In this document: positions 12,058 to 22,179 of the stretch, piece after piece
Position numbering within the stretch: the first letter of the stretch is position 1
How the letters are laid out: each line of letters begins with the position of its first letter
DNA from: Lepidodermella squamata
Taxonomy: Eukaryota; Gastrotricha
Length of the DNA: 64,000 nt
Reading direction: 5' to 3'
NCBI GenBank assembly: GCA_047495785.1
Contig: JBLDXI010000029.1
Span: 3,410,001 to 3,474,000 of the forward strand
Program-made: the position numbers and the translations under genes
Notes under the pieces: model-generated
Seen by the model: only the letters and a program-made list of their open reading frames with translations
Databases searched by the model: none
Told to the model about the DNA's origin: nothing

Positions 12058-12261
12058 TTAATCTGGATGAAGGAGTTCTCCAACTTCACGAGAGTTCAGA
12101 TCAAAGAAGTCGTTCAGAATAGCTAGCGTGATTTCATTTTCTTCGGTGAAATCGAACACCCAGCCGTAGCAATTATCCATGTACATATCCAATTTCGATA
12201 AATAGAACTGAAGGCTTTTGAGTTCCTGAGGGCTTTTGGGGTACTTGATCATTTGCTCCAT
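12058..12261 (-). CDS. Small acidic protein downstream of polymerase
   Basis: 67 residues starting MEQMIKYPKSPQELKSLQFY, the first ATG of the frame, ending ELLHPD. It lies 33 bases beyond the polymerase stop on the same strand. It is acidic and looks helical; no domain recognised and no Cys pairs. It could share a transcript with the polymerase. Confidence 0.45.
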   Translation of the reverse strand: MEQMIKYPKSPQELKSLQFYLSKLDMYMDNCYGWVFDFTEENEITLAILNDFFDLNSREVGELLHPD

Positions 12262-12294
12262 TTTCACCTTATCTTATAAGCCTCACTGCTTTAA

Positions 12295-15200
12295 CTAAAA
12301 GAGGGAATCGCTACTTCTCATCAGCTGCATGAAATCAATCATGAAATGGCCGTGCGCGAAAGTGTTGATGCCATCATCACTGACCCATCGCTTATCATCA
12401 TAGGGACACAGGGCAACCTTGGAACTTTGCATCGTAACTAAATTATGGGAGAATGATCGAATCTGATTGAAATTTATATTGACTACTTTCTTGTTCTTCA
12501 CGCAATCCCTGTAATGGTCGAATGTCAGCTTCGACTTCACGCCCTGCCGCTTAACTCCCTTCGCCTTTTTTATTTCATCTTTTTCTGAGTACAAAATTGC
12601 ATAGACCTTGGATCGTGCCCCGGCGAATTCTCGTATTACACGTCCCTTTGCTTCGTCTTTAAATACGCCGTTAGTTTTACAGTTGACAGTTGAGAATAGG
12701 AAGTGATCTTTAGGATAATCAGAGAAATCGAATAGGTTTTCGATGGGTTTCATGTCTGTGTAAACGTCTTCAGTTGTGATATGGTAGCACAACGAATCTG
12801 TGTCTGTGAAAAGAAGCTTAGCTTTGTCGCCGTACTTTCGTTTGATGACATTGTAGTGGAAGTCGTACATATGCACCTTGGACAAATCCAAAATGGCTGC
12901 TCCAACGATAATTGGTCGATCATAAAATATCTCAGTTTTTGCCATTTCCACGCTGAACAGCTCGTCACTTATCTTCTTAGCGTCCTTGAATGTTGGTTTG
13001 TTAACGAGTTTCTGAAGCTTCTTAGGGCAAGTAACCAGTTTTAAGTCAATGCGATTCCGTACGTTCTCACAAGTTTTACCGAAAATGACGTTATTCATCA
13101 GTTTGAAAAACCCCTTCTCGAATTCATTGCTAGCCTCTTTTCGCTTTCGAGTATTGAATGCGATATAGGGCTCGGCCCAATTGCTCTGCTTGAACTTCAA
13201 AGCTCGGTGCACCTTTTTCAGAACTAAACCATTATCAAGAGCTTGCTGTAGCGCGCGATAGTGCATGACGTAATGTTTCTTGTCGTTCAGATTTTGTGTT
13301 AGCTTTTTCACCTTCGCCGGCCTGTTAAGTCCTAATTGCTTATGCAGATCTTGCATGTGAGGGCTCGGTTCGCAAAGAATATGCTCTGGACAGAACGGAT
13401 AGTCATTATGTGAGTCATGAAGCCTTGCAGGATAGTCGATATCAACCTCCAGCATGTACCCGAATTCGTCTTTGGCCCCAATTGACTTCAGGAAATCTTT
13501 GGTGATTGTTTCAGGACCAATCCATTCGAAGTCTTTCTGCGGTAACCACTGGGTCATCGCGAAAGAATAAAGCGCGTTGGCGTCCCAATACATTATAAAC
13601 GATTTCGGAGCATTTGCGTCATAGTCTGTCATACCTTCGTTATTAGCCTTCGCGTACCTCCCAGGAATAACAGCTATACCGCCTCTTATGCCTTTTTCAA
13701 CGAATTCAAGCATCTCCTTATTATCAAAGAGATCCAGTTCAACACGTGTGTATTTCAACATCGCGTCCCAACTTAACCCAGGTGCACCTAAATAATGCGC
13801 CGGGTCCAGATCGTAATAACTTTTGCAGGTGTCTCGAAAACTGTCAAAACAATCTGCTAACAAGAGAACATCTGTTTTCAAATACAGGTCGTGGTAGTCT
13901 TTCAGAGTTTTGCAATTCAGTTTTGACCAAACGGCTTGTGCGTGTTCATAATCCTCGTCAGATATAGAAGTTATTTCGATTTTGTTATCATCAAGCGAAC
14001 AAGAATTTAGTCTGTTTGAGAAATGTGACTTATTCGGTAGCTGAGTTTCATTCAGCTTGTCGAGGCTATCTATATAATCGTACGGATACACTCCCTTACG
14101 AAGCAGCAGGGATCTTTGTTCAGTTGTGAACTTAGAAAGCTGTTCATCAAAATGAGCGAATCTCTTTCCCGATTTTTTCAGATTACTGACTATTTGGTCC
14201 AGGCTTTCACTCATAAACTGAAACGAATCGATAAATCGCAGTTTGCCTATACTAAAACTTAAATACTTTTCCGAGGAATTAGCTATGACGTCAATCGTTA
14301 ACAGGTTTGGTCTTTTCTTTTTGTCTTCTTTTTTGAAATTTGCAATCTTTTCTCCATTGATTTCGTTTACTACTTTTCCGGCTGCCTGCATTATCAAGTG
14401 CGAATCGTACCCACTCAGGTTATGAAAAACAACCGGGATGAAAGAATGCTTGAGATTCAAATTCAGATTGCAGGCATTATGAGCTGCTCCCCTGAAACGG
14501 CCTGTAAGATGGTCATGATCGCGGACTTTATCGTCGCCCAAGGCGCTTCGGCAAACATGGCAGTGCTGTGCATTATCATAACTTTGTTGCTCTGGTTGGG
14601 ATAACACCATGTCTTTATTGGTTTCCTGGATAAATTTCCTCAAACTGTATTGCTTTTTAATCAAGAATCTCAGGAACTGCTCCGCACAATTCGCCCCTTC
14701 AAACTGCCAATACTTCGAACGGATCTCAGGTACCTTACTAGCCAGTAAACATCCGAAGGAATTCGCAACATGGTTCTGATAAATCAAGGACCTACCCTTT
14801 TGAACATCGAAATTCGTTAGCGTAGTCTCCGCATCACAATAGAAAACGAACGGTACTTCAAGCTGCTTGTAGTAATTTTTGAAAATAACTCGGCTACCTT
14901 TCGGAGGAAACTTCACTATGACGTCGCCATTTACTATGCAATTATGCTCTTTCAGCTTTATTTCGCTGTCAAATCCAGTCAGACACTGTAAACACCAATA
15001 CTTTTTGTGCTGATCAGAACTAGGCAGCAACCTGCTCAAATTTTTTATCCAGCTGAAGTGTGATTTCACCTTAGCACCGTCTCTGAGAGTAGTTCGCAGA
15101 AGGTTAACTTCTTGGGCGTAAGGTTTCTTCGACGCGTAGTATGAAATGAGGCGATGGCAACCATCTTTTTCTTTGTATTCAATCACGTTGATCTTTATCC

Positions 15201-15714
15201 TATTCTGATCTTCAAGATTTGAAATGTCGTTCCACGAAATGGGAAACTTGATACCGTCATGTTTCAGTTCATTTTTAAAAAACTTGTACTTGGATGTTTC
15301 CTGTGCATTTTTATCTACTGGATGCAAGCAAGCCAGCATGCTCCAGATAATGCATTCATCGTCGGTGTTTTTAACATTTATAACGGCCTTTTTATCTGCA
15401 ATAAACTTCGGTGTTGGAATGTAAGATCCTGTCCCTAACGGGCAGTAGCTGAAAGCACAAACACGGAGTCGCGAAATGTTTTGGAAGATCCATCCGGAGC
15501 CACGCTGCTCGTAATTCTCAATGGCACCACCAAGTTGAGAGAAGTGTTGGTCTACAACGCTCCCTATGTCATCATCTTTCCTGATAACTGGAGCAGCCTT
15601 TACAGCGGAAGACCATTTATGTTCTGATTTACTATTGTTGTCTTTTTTCCAATTCAAATCAGCGTTAAACACTATTTTGATGTTATCATTTTGCTCTAAT
15701 TTTTCTTGCACGTA
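12295..15714 (-). pseudogene. polB: Polinton protein-primed DNA polymerase B, main part, separated from its N terminus by a hAT-like insertion
   Basis: Family B, protein-primed polymerase that would replicate the element from its TIRs. About 1140 residues are open here. Exonuclease motifs: CDAETT near residue 288 of this part (Exo I), NLSGYDSHL (Exo II) and YLKTDVLLLADCF (Exo III). Polymerase motifs: DANALY near 707 (A), NNVIFGK near 871 (B) and TDTDSL near 967 (C). Between Exo I and Exo II, at about 375-412, lies the Cys/His module CHVCRSALGD...VRDHDHLTG typical of Polinton polymerases (endonuclease VII-like finger). There is no ATG at the new 5' end; the frame simply runs out of the transposon inserted at 15723. 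The missing 208 residues are at 16657-17283 in the same frame once the insertion and one 8-base duplication are discounted. All catalytic residues are present, so the break is recent. Confidence 0.93.
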
Positions 15715-15722
15715 ATCAACAA
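15715..15722. repeat. hAT-like element target duplication, left copy
   Basis: ATCAACAA, repeated exactly at 16660-16667 on the other side of the insertion. Eight bases fit the hAT superfamily. Confidence 0.9.
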
Positions 15723-16659
15723 TAGAGATGCCGCGGTTAAAGTTTCAAGCCGCCGGTTCGGTTACGGTTCGGTTAATCGAAAATCGGTAACCGAACCGGG
15801 TTAACCGCGGTTTTAACCGGGTTAAACACGGTTAATCCCTGGCATTGCATTCATTCCATTGAATGTTAAAATTGAAGGTTTTTGCATTGCAATAGCCCCT
15901 TAACCATAGCTCTAGTTAGAATTTGAGCTACACCACGCGATTCTACATAAAAAACTGCATAGTTTCATGTATTACTCGACTATAAAACTCATCCGGGGAA
16001 AAAAATTAGTTGGGTGCAATAAAGCAATAAAATAATTTGAAAAAGGCAGTTATCTCCGGAGGTATGATGGCAATCGAAATTCTGTCAACGGAATCGGATC
16101 CGGCGTGAAAAGTTACCCCTCCGGGGTTTCTAAGGGGGGTTTCAGCGACAAAGAAAGCGGTTTACCCGATTTATTAGATCTTGAAAACTTCAGAAGATTA
16201 AAACCGCCAAATTAAGAGGTTTTGATCATTAACCGGAAGCGAAATTGATTTTGCGATATATTTTATATTATCATGAATTACGAACTCAAAATTTGGGGTC
16301 TAGGGTAAAATTTGCCGCTGAATTCATTGGCAACATCCATTATCACGTACCGGTGATCGATTATCGATTATCGGTGATCGGTGATCGGCAAATTGATTGA
16401 TTTTCCTAAGTGGCTAATTGACATGAAAAACGTGAAAAACACTTGCGAACCAGCGTAAAAGAATGGAGAAGTTGATAACATGTAATAATATGCTTACTTT
16501 TCCGAAGTTTTGCAATTGAGTGTCTATATCCGGTCTATAGGGCGGTTATTTCGGTTAAAACCGCGGTTACGGCGTCCGATGAACCGAACCGAACCGAACC
16601 GAACCGAACCGTCGGTTAACCGCGGTTTTGCGGTTATTTTTTTAACCGCGGCATCTCTA
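15723..16659. mobile_element. Non-autonomous hAT-like element inside polB, 937 bases
   Basis: Ends are inverted copies of TAGAGATGCCGCGGTTAAA, flanked by the 8-base duplication ATCAACAA. The subterminal regions are packed with GGTTAACCG and GGTTCGGTT motifs in both orientations, including AACCG repeated five times near 16576-16610, as is common for hAT transposase sites. The interior (15840-16500) has no coding capacity. It splits the Polinton polymerase ORF and creates a TAG at 16657-16659, so it inserted after the Polinton lineage had a working polymerase. Confidence 0.92.
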
Positions 16660-17283
16660 ATCAACAACTGATTCTCTAACCTTTTCGGTGAATAGATGGA
16701 AGTCACTTCCTGAATTATGAGATTCAATGTCTAACCTATAGAGGATATTCTTGAAATGCTCGGGATTTTTCTGCTCATTAAATTCCATATAATTGTTATC
16801 CTCGAGAGAGTTAATGCGCTCGATATAAATGTAGCCGTCGGCAATCAACTTGTTGTACGTTGGTCCACCATATTTGATGAATTTCAAAGTCTTAGGATTT
16901 ATGACATGATTTTCTTTCTGCTCTCTGAACACCATTTCACCAGCAGAATTCAAGAAATAGCCATCTTTACGCAGCCTCTGATACTCCTGGCTGCCACTTT
17001 TTACCTTGCTTACACCTCGTTTCATAAGCTGATTATTCGCTTTGTCATAGAAAAACTCCTTTTCAAGTTTTTTGAAGTTGGACGAACCGATAGAAATATA
17101 TTTGTTCGTGATAGGATTCAATACTGTTTTCTGTTGGGTTCTTTCGTAAGGCATCCCACCCTTCGTCCAACGGTTATCTTTTAATTCAAAACCCTTCCTC
17201 AAAAGCGCATTGTATGCTCGGCCACCAACCTTAATACGACGACCGTTAGGTCCCATTACATTGGTTTCACTGTTGTCGGTCAT
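16657..17283 (-). pseudogene. polB: Polinton polymerase B, N-terminal part
   Basis: 208 residues from ATG 17283. It contains at least three copies of a motif of the form NPxTxKxIxxGGxxYxxLxxxGY (GPNGRRIKVGGRAYNALL; NPITNKYISIGSSNFKKL; NPKTLKFIKYGGPTYNKL). Short modules of this type are also common in large DNA virus proteins. It then reaches a TAG supplied by the hAT-like element. The frame matches that of the polymerase body beyond the insertion, so this is its N-terminal extension, not a separate gene. The ATG is 92 bases from the divergent AT-hook gene. Confidence 0.85.
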
Positions 17284-17375
17284 GATTGTATATATTATAC
17301 TAAGAAAATAATCTTTAAGTGATTTTCCGCAATTGAAGAAATTCTTATATAGTTTTTTTCTAATGATAATATATA

Positions 17376-17684
17376 ATGACTACAAACACGATTAAGCAAA
17401 GAGGTCGCCCGAAGAAATATCTGACTGAAGAAGAACGCGAGACAGGCTATCGTGATCAGCATCGTATAGCTTGCAAAAACTACTGGAAGAAAACTATGGA
17501 AGTTGTTAGAGCAAGTCGTGCAAACCCTGTACAGGGAAAATGTCATGAAGTAACTTCACAAATGGAAGGAGCGATCACAAGTGACAGAATGTGTGAGCCT
17601 AAGCCTGAAAACCTTACGACGAAGGATATAGAGGAAATTATAAATCAAATGTTGGCAACAAAACTGCAAAAATTGCTCTCATAG
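17376..17684 (+). CDS. Small AT-hook DNA-binding protein
   Basis: 102 residues. Near the N terminus is the AT-hook core RGRPKKYLTEEER, which binds the minor groove of A/T-rich DNA; a basic helical middle and an amphipathic C-terminal helix (EEIINQMLATKLQKLL) follow. It is transcribed divergently from the polymerase across a 92-base shared promoter region with a TATATAAT run just before the ATG. A role in transcription, genome condensation or replication is possible; nothing distinguishes these. Confidence 0.6.
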   Translation: MTTNTIKQRGRPKKYLTEEERETGYRDQHRIACKNYWKKTMEVVRASRANPVQGKCHEVTSQMEGAITSDRMCEPKPENLTTKDIEEIINQMLATKLQKLLS

Positions 17685-17709
17685 GCTTCACTGTGCGGTC
17701 ATGATTGAA

Positions 17710-19131
17710 CTAATCCAACAAGTTATCAGCGGGCTCCCAAGTCGGCTTATCATATCCTGCCCATTTGACGTAAACCATTTCTTTACCTTTAACTTTCTTC
17801 CTTCTCAAAATCTTTTCAACCCGGTAAAGGTTTTCTTGCTGTTGGGAAGATTTCTGCAATTCCTGTTCGTAAAAGCTACCTACTACTGGTTCACCATCTA
17901 GAGCCTCGATTTTATAGGTTCTAGGAATGGTTTCGTTAACCTTGACGACTTTAAGAAGTTCTTCACTCCATGAAGGGTGGAAACCTTTTTCAAAGGTCTC
18001 TTTCAGTCGGCTGATCCTCACAATGTCACCAACAGCGAATTTGGGCTTAAGTAACTTTTTTCCCTTTGATTCCGCGTATAAATTGTTGTGAACGATGTCT
18101 CTATTCTTTGGATCTATCGCCTGAGTTGGCGTCATTCGAATCGATCTGTGCTTAGTAAGGTTGTACTCTCGAACTAGGTCATCTAATATTGCAACCCAAT
18201 TACGTGAGTTGTTCAGTGTAAAGCGTTTCCACATTCTAGTTTTAAGAGTCCTGTTAAACCTCTCGATCATGGGGTTATGAAAATTTTCATAGGTCGAGTA
18301 CCGATTCACCTTATTTGCTTTCAACCATTTAGTGAAGATTGAATTATAAAATTCACTGCCTTCATCGACCCAAATATTTTTAGGCTGTCGCCGGCTTGTC
18401 TTAATAACTGATGAGAAGGCATCGAAAACACTTTTTGCGTCTTTTGATTTCAGTGGGACGGCCCATGCATATCTGCTGAAGCAGCATATCACGGTCAAAA
18501 TGTACTTATAGCCATTATTGTCATCGGTCAAGTCGTTCATGAAGACAATGTCCATGCCCCAGGTATCGTCAACGTTATGCACATAAACGCGACATCTTGG
18601 AAACCGCTTTCTTGCGGGTTTATGAAGCTCCTCAGCTAGTGTTTCAAACTTCATTTTGCTAACTGTTTCTGATCGCGGCGGCTCTTGTTTTGTCTTTCGC
18701 TTCGGAATTTGTTGCGAGTAGCTAACAGGTTTCCTATCTCGAAGAGCCATGCCTTTCCCTTGCAGATGGTCAGCGATTCCACCTTCAACGAACGTTTTGT
18801 AGACAAATGCTGCCATAGCCCTCTCATAACCACTTTTCGATAGATCGCTAGCAATCCCGAGTGCCTTGTCTGCAAGAATTCTATCGCTAACGGTGCGTCG
18901 CTCTCTATCTTTGTAAAAGTGATAAGCAGCGTCATGTTCTCTGGCTGCCTCGTCCAACTCATTTATACCTCTGTAGCCCTGGCTCATTCTTTGAACAAAA
19001 TGTGTTCCTGGGCCAGCGTAGCTATATGACTGTTTATTGTTATAAGACCCTCCAGGAACTATTTCGCCTTGAACGGGATAACTCGGTAAATGTAATTCCA
19101 CCGGCAAGCTGTTAATTATTCTGTCAAACAT
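17710..19131 (-). CDS. PLA2-like domain fused to integrase and chromodomain
   Basis: 473 residues from ATG 19131. Residues about 36-95 hold YAGPG and, 24 residues on, REHDAAY (HD at 66-67), with a conserved D near 88. This matches the layout of the parvovirus VP1-type phospholipase A2 domain (GPG calcium loop, HD catalytic pair). Residues about 185-330 are a retrovirus/Polinton integrase core with D194 (TWGMDIVF), D256 (IWVDEGSEF) and E290 (NPMIERFNR), a D,D33E arrangement. Residues about 436-473 are a chromodomain (VYVKWAGYDKPTWEP). I see no HHCC zinc finger; the PLA2-like part occupies that position. Integrase would insert the element; the chromodomain would tether it to chromatin. The PLA2-like part is known from virion entry proteins, so fusion or later proteolytic separation is possible. 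Confidence 0.88.
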   Translation of the reverse strand: MFDRIINSLPVELHLPSYPVQGEIVPGGSYNNKQSYSYAGPGTHFVQRMSQGYRGINELDEAAREHDAAYHFYKDRERRTVSDRILADKALGIASDLSKSGYERAMAAFVYKTFVEGGIADHLQGKGMALRDRKPVSYSQQIPKRKTKQEPPRSETVSKMKFETLAEELHKPARKRFPRCRVYVHNVDDTWGMDIVFMNDLTDDNNGYKYILTVICCFSRYAWAVPLKSKDAKSVFDAFSSVIKTSRRQPKNIWVDEGSEFYNSIFTKWLKANKVNRYSTYENFHNPMIERFNRTLKTRMWKRFTLNNSRNWVAILDDLVREYNLTKHRSIRMTPTQAIDPKNRDIVHNNLYAESKGKKLLKPKFAVGDIVRISRLKETFEKGFHPSWSEELLKVVKVNETIPRTYKIEALDGEPVVGSFYEQELQKSSQQQENLYRVEKILRRKKVKGKEMVYVKWAGYDKPTWEPADNLLD

Positions 19132-19167
19132 TATTCATTAGGACTTGAAATTCTAAATAAAAAGCAA

Positions 19168-19860
19168 ATGATCAATTGGGACAGCATCGTTCAATCACAA
19201 CGACAGGAGTACAAAAATGGTTCGCCCTTTTTCCCTCAGCATCCTTCTCGATGTCTTATTATTGGACCGTCCGGGACCGGAAAGACTTCAGATCTGTTGA
19301 CAATACTGCACAACTCCTTTTTTCACAAGATCTACTTATATAGTAAAACTCTTGATGAGGACAAGTACGAGTACCTGGTTAGGCTTCAGAAACAGAAGGA
19401 AGACATTCTTTCCAAGCAAGGAATTTCAGTAAGCCTTGTTCACTCTTCCAATGACATTTTTGAAGTCATGCCTCTTGAGGGCCTAGATAAAAGTTACCAG
19501 CATGCTTATATATTCGACGATATTTGCATGGAGCAAAAAAAGCTGCAAGAAACACATATCGGTGCAATGTGGATGAGATGCCGAAAGTATAACGCGTGAG
19601 CCTTTTATCTTTCGCAGTCATATTTTAAGATCCCAAAGACAATTAGGGATAATGCCGATTTTGTTGTGCTGAAGAAGCTGGCAGACAACAGGGAGCTGAG
19701 CATAATTCATCGAATATACGCCCCTTCAATTAAGACAACTGAATTTATTGCCAAGTACAATGAAGCCGTTAGCCTTCCTCATGGTTCGTTTATCATTGAC
19801 GGTCAAAGCAAGCCACAGTGTCTACGACTTAGAGCTAATTACGCTTCAATCTTCGCCTAA
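19168..19860 (+). pseudogene. A32/FtsK-HerA type packaging ATPase with a nonsense codon
   Basis: Genome-packaging ATPase of the Polinton morphogenesis set. Walker A is IIGPSGTGKT and Walker B is YIFDDICM. The frame is stopped by TGA at 19597-19599; the same frame continues at once and contains SQSYFKIPKTIRDN, the conserved sensor region of this family, then runs to TAA at 19860. No GT-AG intron I can place removes the stop and keeps frame. A single base change would explain it. The product made here would lack its C-terminal third. Confidence 0.88.
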
Positions 19861-20060
19861 TCATTTTTAACTATTAAAAATTAGTTTAAATTATCTATCA
19901 AACAGTTTGAATTATCTTGGCTTTACTGATTATCTCCAGTATAAAATGAGTTCAACTGAGCGTTCAATGGGCGATCATTAGGCGTTCAAGAAGCGATCAT
20001 GTGGCTAACGAGGAGCGACCGCTGGGCGAACATGGAGCGATTTATTCTAGCCAGAGTGAT

Positions 20061-21104
20061 ATGCCGCTACGCGAATTAACAACTGATGAACAAATTCGAA
20101 TTCTTGAAGATTTAGATAAGCAGGAGAAGATGTACGACCGACACTTGGCCATGGTTAAAGGTGATGTATATGCTTTAAAGTATAAGCATAGTGTAAATGT
20201 TGAACCCGATCCCCTTACAGCTTTGCAAGAGACTTACAGGCAGATGCCAACTGTGGAGGCAATAAGATCCGTTGCCAAGGAGCTCAAACAAACAGCAAAG
20301 AGAAGCTTACCAACAGCTAATCACCCGCATCACCTAGAAGCGGTATTACCAAAGGCGGAGCCGACAACTGAAGAGGCGAAGGAATCAGTGGAGAACATAG
20401 TTCTGAAGAGACATAACTTCCCCACAGCTAAAGAAATTGAAGAGGCTGGGGCTGACCCCGCGCATATTATTGTATCTCTTTCGCACTATAATAAAAATGT
20501 TTTGGGCTCCCAACTAGCTCAGCTCACTAAAAAGGGATACAAAGACTCTCCACAGTATCAATCGATTCAAAATGATATACAAATTTTGAAAAACTTCAAG
20601 AACTCGTTGCTTGAGACTTTTGAGAATCAAAGGGTGCTACTTGAGAAAACTGGTACAGGTATATCCAACAATTATGTGAAGATTGGTAGGTTTTACGCCA
20701 GAAAAGACGACATAAAGCGAGGGGTTTTAAGGATTCGCAAGAAGAATAAAGGTAAAGTGCAAGGTTTAGACGATATAGACATTAGTGATGGTGTCAAACG
20801 ATTGCTCTTGAAAAGGTACAATCCGAAGGTGAACTTTTCTAAGCAAGACTATGATCAATACCAAAAAATTTGTGAACTGACTGGATATCGTCCAAAACCC
20901 CATTCTAAAATCTGGAACAGAATTTACGTGACTGATGTCGTTGATGCCCAAAAGAGGCTCGTAAACGCGATTGGTGAAATCAGAGCGGGAAACAATAACG
21001 CTGAAATATATAACGAAGTTGTGAGTATTGCTGATTTTCTTTTGAAGAACAATAGATTGACCAAAGCTGAATACGAAAATCTAATAACAATGGTAAATGG
21101 GTGA
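20061..21104 (+). CDS. Probable virion-associated protein, unknown function
   Basis: About 347 residues from the first ATG of the frame (MPLRELTTDEQIRILEDLDK). The frame is open upstream to about 19947 without another ATG, while an out-of-frame ATG at 19944 follows a TATAAAATG and stops after 11 codons, so the true start is uncertain. The protein is hydrophilic and rich in helix and Lys, with a basic stretch (RIRKKNKGK). It begins the capsid block and overlaps the minor capsid start by 8 bases, so a structural or core role is likely. No domain recognised. Confidence 0.6.
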   Translation: MPLRELTTDEQIRILEDLDKQEKMYDRHLAMVKGDVYALKYKHSVNVEPDPLTALQETYRQMPTVEAIRSVAKELKQTAKRSLPTANHPHHLEAVLPKAEPTTEEAKESVENIVLKRHNFPTAKEIEEAGADPAHIIVSLSHYNKNVLGSQLAQLTKKGYKDSPQYQSIQNDIQILKNFKNSLLETFENQRVLLEKTGTGISNNYVKIGRFYARKDDIKRGVLRIRKKNKGKVQGLDDIDISDGVKRLLLKRYNPKVNFSKQDYDQYQKICELTGYRPKPHSKIWNRIYVTDVVDAQKRLVNAIGEIRAGNNNAEIYNEVVSIADFLLKNNRLTKAEYENLITMVNG

Positions 21105-21837
21105 TCCAATATTTCTGCCTTTGGAATATTACTGCAATAACAGGTCGGACGCCAGCAACGTCATCGATCGTTACCTAAATGATAAGATCGATTTCACAAA
21201 GCGCAGCATCGCCGTTTCATATATTCACTTTTACGATGTTTTTTATAATGTATCACAGGCTTCAGGTAATAGTAAGCTCAGATATAAAGATCCAGAAGAT
21301 GCGACTTTTGAAATACGATTTCCTGATGGAACCTTCACTTTTCGTGATTATAACAATTATATTCACTTTGTTATGAAAGGAAACGGCCATTTCAAGACAA
21401 TCGACGGTTCAGAAGTTTACGGCATAAGCTTATCTGTCAATACTGTTCTGAATAAACTGAGCTTTCGAATTCAACCAGGTTACGCTCTTCTGATCGAGCA
21501 TGATGCTACGTCTGAATTTCTAGGTGTAGACAAAGGCGAATTCCGAGCAGATTTTAATGGGCAGCATATTCCTAACATCACGATGTCAAATGACTCAATG
21601 TTTGTTCACTGTAACGTCGTCAATAATAGCCTAGTGCCGGAGGTTAGTGATGTCATCTTCACCTGTCCGATTAACAAAAATTTCGGTCAACACGTTAACA
21701 TTGTTCCAAATGAGAAACGTTACTTGTCCTGTACGAATGCTAATACACAAAACATAAAAATAACGCTCACCACCCAGGCTGGTGCACCACTGGAGATGAC
21801 TGAAAGAAAATGGGGTATTGGTCTAGATATTCGCTAG
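21097..21837 (+). CDS. Minor capsid (penton) protein
   Basis: 246 residues from ATG 21097. Length, beta-rich composition and position just before the major capsid gene match the single-jelly-roll penton protein of Polintons. It has an N-terminal segment (IFLPLEYY) followed by alternating hydrophobic strands (FRIQPGYALLIEHD) and no membrane segments or Cys clusters. It would form the fivefold vertices. Confidence 0.75.
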   Translation: MGDPIFLPLEYYCNNRSDASNVIDRYLNDKIDFTKRSIAVSYIHFYDVFYNVSQASGNSKLRYKDPEDATFEIRFPDGTFTFRDYNNYIHFVMKGNGHFKTIDGSEVYGISLSVNTVLNKLSFRIQPGYALLIEHDATSEFLGVDKGEFRADFNGQHIPNITMSNDSMFVHCNVVNNSLVPEVSDVIFTCPINKNFGQHVNIVPNEKRYLSCTNANTQNIKITLTTQAGAPLEMTERKWGIGLDIR

Positions 21838-21860
21838 CTTTTTCTAGTTACTTTGTTATA

Positions 21861-22160
21861 ATGAAAAATCGCAGAACAAAAGCATATGTCGTAGGACGCG
21901 GTTACGTAGACATCGCAAGAAATATGCTCGACAAATTCACTGGTCTCTTACCGGTTCAGACTTTGGCCAAATCAGCTCTATCAAAGGCAGCGGAAGTTGC
22001 CGGTGACAAAATAGGTGCCTATGCCGCAAATAAACTTGCAGACAAAGTGATGCCGGCAAAGCCAGCTGAGCGCTCTATTCAGGCTATTGAGGAGCTTGAG
22101 AAGAAAATCAAAAGAGACATCGATAATTACACCGGAACAGGCTTTAAGCTGATACGCTAA
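21861..22160 (+). CDS. Small basic virion-like protein
   Basis: 99 residues from ATG 21861 (MKNRRTKAYVVGRGYVDIAR). It is basic, with a VGRGY segment near the N terminus that could be a protease site, then an Ala-rich helical region (KAAEVAGDKIGAYAANKLAD). Located between the two capsid genes, it resembles the small core or cement precursors of adenovirus-like elements in size and composition only. Function is inferred from position. Confidence 0.5.
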   Translation: MKNRRTKAYVVGRGYVDIARNMLDKFTGLLPVQTLAKSALSKAAEVAGDKIGAYAANKLADKVMPAKPAERSIQAIEELEKKIKRDIDNYTGTGFKLIR

Positions 22161-22179
22161 ATATCTAATGCCTATTTAA

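Noticed and set aside
12781-13044. Plus-strand ORFs opposite the polymerase (also 13746, 14243, 14398, 15224)
   Set aside because: Antisense shadows of the polymerase frame without motifs.
16560-16620. Telomere-like repeat (AACCG)n
   Set aside because: Only about five units, inside the subterminal part of the hAT-like element, mirrored at its other end.
19585-19625. Intron GTGAGC..TTTCGCAG hiding the ATPase TGA
   Set aside because: Splicing there would shift the frame away from the conserved downstream segment, and the segment immediately after the TGA is itself coding-like.
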